DNA of 14,637 nt from Ruminococcus sp. (GTDB lineage: Bacteria; Bacillota; Clostridia; Oscillospirales; Acutalibacteraceae): NCBI GenBank assembly GCA_017502425.1, contig JAFVVB010000006.1:1-14637 (forward strand). Reading direction: 5' to 3'. The notes under the pieces were generated by a model. That model saw nothing but the letters and a program-made list of their open reading frames with translations. It had not been told where the DNA came from and made no database searches. Positions within the stretch are counted from its first letter, which is position 1. The number at the start of each line of letters is the position of its first letter. The translations under genes and the position numbers were made by a program. Positions 12,451 to 14,637 of this stretch are shown here, piece after piece.

Positions 12451-13737
12451 ATGACCTACGAAGAAGCACTTAATAAAATTCATTCACTCGATAAATTCGG
12501 CTCAAGGCCGGGACTTCAGAGAATCAATAAACTATTTTATATGCTTGGTGACGACCTGCTTTGTCAGAAGTTCATACACGTAGCAGGTACCAACGGAAAA
12601 GGCTCTGTGTGCCAGATGGTGTCACGTGTACTTTCAGAAAGTAATTACAAAACAGGGCTTTTCATCTCTCCGTATATCACCGATTTTTTAGAGCGTATCC
12701 AGATAAACAACGAGATGGTAAAAGAAGAAGAGCTGATAAATGCAGTTGAGCACATCTTCCCTTTAGTCATTAAACTTAATACCGAAGGTATCATTATCAC
12801 AGAATTTGAATTTCTGACAGCAGTCGCTTTTTATATTTTCAAGAAAAACAACTGCGACATAATAGTGTGTGAAACAGGACTTGGGGGACTTCTTGATTCT
12901 ACTAATCTCATTAAAACTCCTCTTTGCTCAGTGCTCACTAAAATTGATTTAGACCACACCGCTATTTTAGGCGACACGATTGAACTCATAACTGAGCAGA
13001 AATGCGGTATTATAAAAGACGGCTCTATCACTATATCAGCCTCTCAAAATGATGTGAGTAAAAGCATCATTGAGCACACAGCATCAAAAAAGCAAAATCG
13101 CCTTTACTATGCTGATGACATTGTTTTAAAAGATATTGTGCTTTCCGTAAACGGCTGTACATTCACCTATAATGACATTAAACTTAGTATCCCTCTTATC
13201 GGTGAACATCAGATTGATAACGCCAAAACTGCATTAGCGACGCTTTACGCACTAAAGGAAAATGGTATTATCGATTTTTCGGAAGATGACCTTACTGACG
13301 GCTTTTCAAAAGCTGTAAACGAAGCGAGATTCGAACTTATCTCACAATCGCCTCATATCATCTTAGACGGTGCTCATAACGTAAACGGTATCACAGCGTT
13401 TAAAAATGCGACACAGCGCTTTGTGCCTCAAAAGAGGATACTTTTAGTCGGCATGCTAAACGATAAAGACATTGAAAACACGCTCTCACTTTTAGAAGGC
13501 GACTTCGAACTCGTTATAGTGACCGATGTACCTAATCCTAGAAACAAAGACTGCTACGAGCTTGCTGATATATGCAAAAAGTATTTTCAGAAGGTCTTAG
13601 TCATCAGTAACCCTAAATCCGCTTTTGACGCTGCATATACTATCGCCAAAGATGAAGACTACTCGCTGTGCATATGCGGTTCACTTTATTTGTGCGGTGA
13701 AATCCGACCACATATATTAAAAAGCGTTTCAAAATGA
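12451..13737 (+). CDS. folC: Folylpolyglutamate / dihydrofolate synthase
   Basis: FolC adds glutamate to dihydropteroate and/or polyglutamates to tetrahydrofolate, retaining folates in the cell. It is a Mur-ligase-family protein of 428 residues, normal for the family. The P-loop is GTNGKGS (46-52); LFISPYITDFLERIQIN follows, then ETGLGGLLDSTN and LTKIDLDHTAILGDT (the metal-binding histidine region). The C-terminal Mur domain has ILDGAHNVNG. I chose the ATG at 12451, which has AAGGA six bases before it; the longer reading from 12358 would overlap rsmI by 83 bases and begin with an unrelated basic peptide. It is the last gene of the trmN operon, followed by a good terminator. Whether it has both activities cannot be read from motifs. 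Confidence 0.94.
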   Translation: MTYEEALNKIHSLDKFGSRPGLQRINKLFYMLGDDLLCQKFIHVAGTNGKGSVCQMVSRVLSESNYKTGLFISPYITDFLERIQINNEMVKEEELINAVEHIFPLVIKLNTEGIIITEFEFLTAVAFYIFKKNNCDIIVCETGLGGLLDSTNLIKTPLCSVLTKIDLDHTAILGDTIELITEQKCGIIKDGSITISASQNDVSKSIIEHTASKKQNRLYYADDIVLKDIVLSVNGCTFTYNDIKLSIPLIGEHQIDNAKTALATLYALKENGIIDFSEDDLTDGFSKAVNEARFELISQSPHIILDGAHNVNGITAFKNATQRFVPQKRILLVGMLNDKDIENTLSLLEGDFELVIVTDVPNPRNKDCYELADICKKYFQKVLVISNPKSAFDAAYTIAKDEDYSLCICGSLYLCGEIRPHILKSVSK

Positions 13738-13771
13738 TTTTTTACGACAACTGAATAAAACAAAATTTTTG

Positions 13772-13811
13772 TGCCTATACTTATATGATATGAGTATAGG
13801 CATTTTTATTT
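13772..13811 (+). terminator. Intrinsic terminator of folC
   Basis: TGCCTATACT (13772-13781) and AGTATAGGCA (13793-13802) form a perfect 10-bp stem with an 11-base loop. TTTTTATTT follows (13803-13811). It ends only 13 bases before the spoIIAA ATG, so it also forms most of the spoIIA upstream region. Confidence 0.85.
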
Positions 13812-13824
13812 GGGAAGTGAAAAA

Positions 13825-14130
13825 ATGGTAGTAGAAACCGACTATAACGACAGCATTCTTACAGCACGACTTTACGGCGAAATCGACCATCACCGTGCTC
13901 CGTCAATCAGAAATAAAATCGACTCGGACACCGAGAGTTTAAGACCTAAGGAACTGCATCTGGATTTTGCGGGAGTTTCATTTATGGACAGCTCCGGAAT
14001 AGGTCTGATTATGGGCAGATACCGTCAGGTAACGCTGGTCGGAGGAAAGCTTAAAGTAATCAATATACCGAAAGGGCTTAAAAAAATCATCAGCCTTTCG
14101 GGTATAGACTCGCTGGGGGTGTTACGATGA
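13825..14130 (+). CDS. spoIIAA: Anti-sigma F factor antagonist (STAS domain)
   Basis: SpoIIAA is the anti-anti-sigma protein. In its unphosphorylated form it displaces sigma F from SpoIIAB in the forespore; SpoIIAB phosphorylates it, and SpoIIE dephosphorylates it. The 101-residue STAS domain carries the phosphorylation loop FMDSSGIGLIMGRY (53-66); Ser57 is the expected target, equivalent to Bacillus Ser58. RLYGEIDHHRAP (15-26) is the other typical segment. The start is the ATG at 13825, with GGGAAG seven bases upstream; a TTG at 13810 is in frame but lies upstream of that site. The stop overlaps spoIIAB (ATGA), giving coupled 1:1 synthesis. No recognisable sigma H promoter lies in the short upstream gap. 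Confidence 0.94.
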   Translation: MVVETDYNDSILTARLYGEIDHHRAPSIRNKIDSDTESLRPKELHLDFAGVSFMDSSGIGLIMGRYRQVTLVGGKLKVINIPKGLKKIISLSGIDSLGVLR

Positions 14131-14570
14131 TTGTATTAAACGAAATGAACTTGAATTTTAAATCAAAAAGCTTAAACGAGAGTTTCTCACGCGCTGCGGT
14201 ATCAGCCTTTGTGCTGAGTCTTGACCCCACCATCGCTGAGTTATCAGACATAAAAACCGCAATATCCGAAGCGGTTACCAACTGTATTGTGCACGCATAT
14301 CCCGATGATATCGGCACAATATACATAAACGTAAAAATTACAGACACTAATAAAATCATCATAAAAATCCGTGACAAAGGCGTTGGAATTGATGATATTA
14401 AGCAAGCTATGGAGCCACTTTTCACTACATCGGGTGAAGAGCGTGCAGGACTTGGTTTTGCAGTCATGCAAAGCTTTATGGATAAGATAAAAGTACGCTC
14501 AAAGAAAAACAGCGGTACCACCGTAACTATGGAAAAAACGCTTTATCGCACCAGCTATGACAAGAAATGA
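14127..14570 (+). CDS. spoIIAB: Anti-sigma F factor / serine kinase
   Basis: SpoIIAB binds sigma F with ATP and holds it inactive, and it phosphorylates SpoIIAA on serine. The 147-residue GHKL-fold protein shows the N box around ISEAVTNCIVHAYP (46-59; Glu48, Asn52), the G1 box RDKGVGI (82-88), and the ATP lid and G2 box GEERAGLGFAVM (103-114). GTTVTM closes the fold. Length equals the Bacillus protein within a residue or two. The ATG overlaps the spoIIAA stop by four bases, and the 3' end overlaps the sigF start by 14 bases, so all three genes are read as one coupled unit, matching the need for fixed ratios. Confidence 0.96.
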   Translation: MIVLNEMNLNFKSKSLNESFSRAAVSAFVLSLDPTIAELSDIKTAISEAVTNCIVHAYPDDIGTIYINVKITDTNKIIIKIRDKGVGIDDIKQAMEPLFTTSGEERAGLGFAVMQSFMDKIKVRSKKNSGTTVTMEKTLYRTSYDKK

Positions 14571-14637
14571 GCAAATAGAAAAAAACTTAGGTCTGGTACA
14601 CTCATGCGCTAAGAAATTTTCAGGCAGAGGTATCGAA
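14557..14637 (+). CDS. sigF: Sporulation sigma factor F, N-terminal fragment (cut by window edge)
   Basis: Only 27 codons are visible: MTRNEQIEKNLGLVHSCAKK and then FSGRGIE. The LVHSCAKKFxGRGIE pattern is the start of region 2 in sigma F/G-type sporulation sigma factors, and its position right after spoIIAB identifies it as sigma F (SpoIIAC), the first forespore-specific sigma factor. The ATG at 14557 lies inside the last codons of spoIIAB, and no clear ribosome binding site is visible, consistent with translation being coupled to spoIIAB. The rest lies beyond the right edge. Confidence 0.9.
   Translation, partial: MTRNEQIEKNLGLVHSCAKKFSGRGIE

Noticed and set aside
14090..14521. A 143-codon minus-strand frame over spoIIAB
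   Set aside because: spoIIAB has every GHKL motif and the expected operon context; the antisense frame has none.
1..14637. CRISPR arrays, IS elements, prophage genes, tRNA or rRNA
   Set aside because: No regularly spaced direct repeats, transposase or phage motifs, or cloverleaf-like sequences were found on either strand; the genes are conserved core functions.

Overview
The window is AT-rich and densely coded, with no gene-free stretch longer than about 165 bases. It looks like chromosome from an endospore-forming member of the Clostridia, probably a gut Ruminococcaceae/Oscillospiraceae-type organism. The evidence is a spoIIAA-spoIIAB-sigF operon at the right edge, a DUF951 gene next to prfA, a RicT (YaaT) gene beside holB, a clostridial-type 2[4Fe-4S] ferredoxin, strong AGGAGG-like ribosome binding sites and sigma-A-type promoters. 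I see no phage, IS element, CRISPR array, tRNA or rRNA. The genus call is inference.

Left block (about 1-5102, all minus strand). Read in transcription order, hflX (GTPase) has its own promoter and terminator. A new promoter then starts a six-gene run: DUF951 zinc protein, prfA (RF1), sua5 (threonylcarbamoyl-AMP synthase), coaE (last step of CoA synthesis), a membrane-anchored lytic transglycosylase, and the start of an M18 aminopeptidase cut by the window edge. Gaps are tiny or negative, so this reads as one translation and housekeeping operon.

Middle block (5103-8754). The divergent hflX/proB spacer is followed by proB-proA (first two steps of proline synthesis, translationally coupled). 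proA meets, tail to tail with one base between the stop codons, a minus-strand operon of three small uncharacterised genes (77, 126 and 97 residues). Divergent from that operon is a YfcE/MJ0936-type metallophosphoesterase.

Right block (8755-14637, all plus strand). holB (delta prime) overlaps ricT, then come a 57-residue ferredoxin with its own promoter and terminator, and a trmN (yabB-like) - rsmI - folC operon. This follows the Bacillus holB-yaaT-yabA-yabB-yabC order, except that a ferredoxin sits where yabA would be. After the folC terminator comes the sporulation operon spoIIAA-spoIIAB-sigF: the anti-anti-sigma, the anti-sigma kinase and the first forespore sigma factor.

Most of the window is conserved core genome. 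The least explained part is the three-gene small-protein operon (7307-8228). Secondary points are the RicT-ferredoxin neighbourhood, the near-repeat inside the ferredoxin, the inverted repeat shared by the hflX and proB control regions, and a sporulation operon that starts 13 bases after a terminator with no promoter I can recognise. All family calls come from reading motifs by eye; no database search was run.
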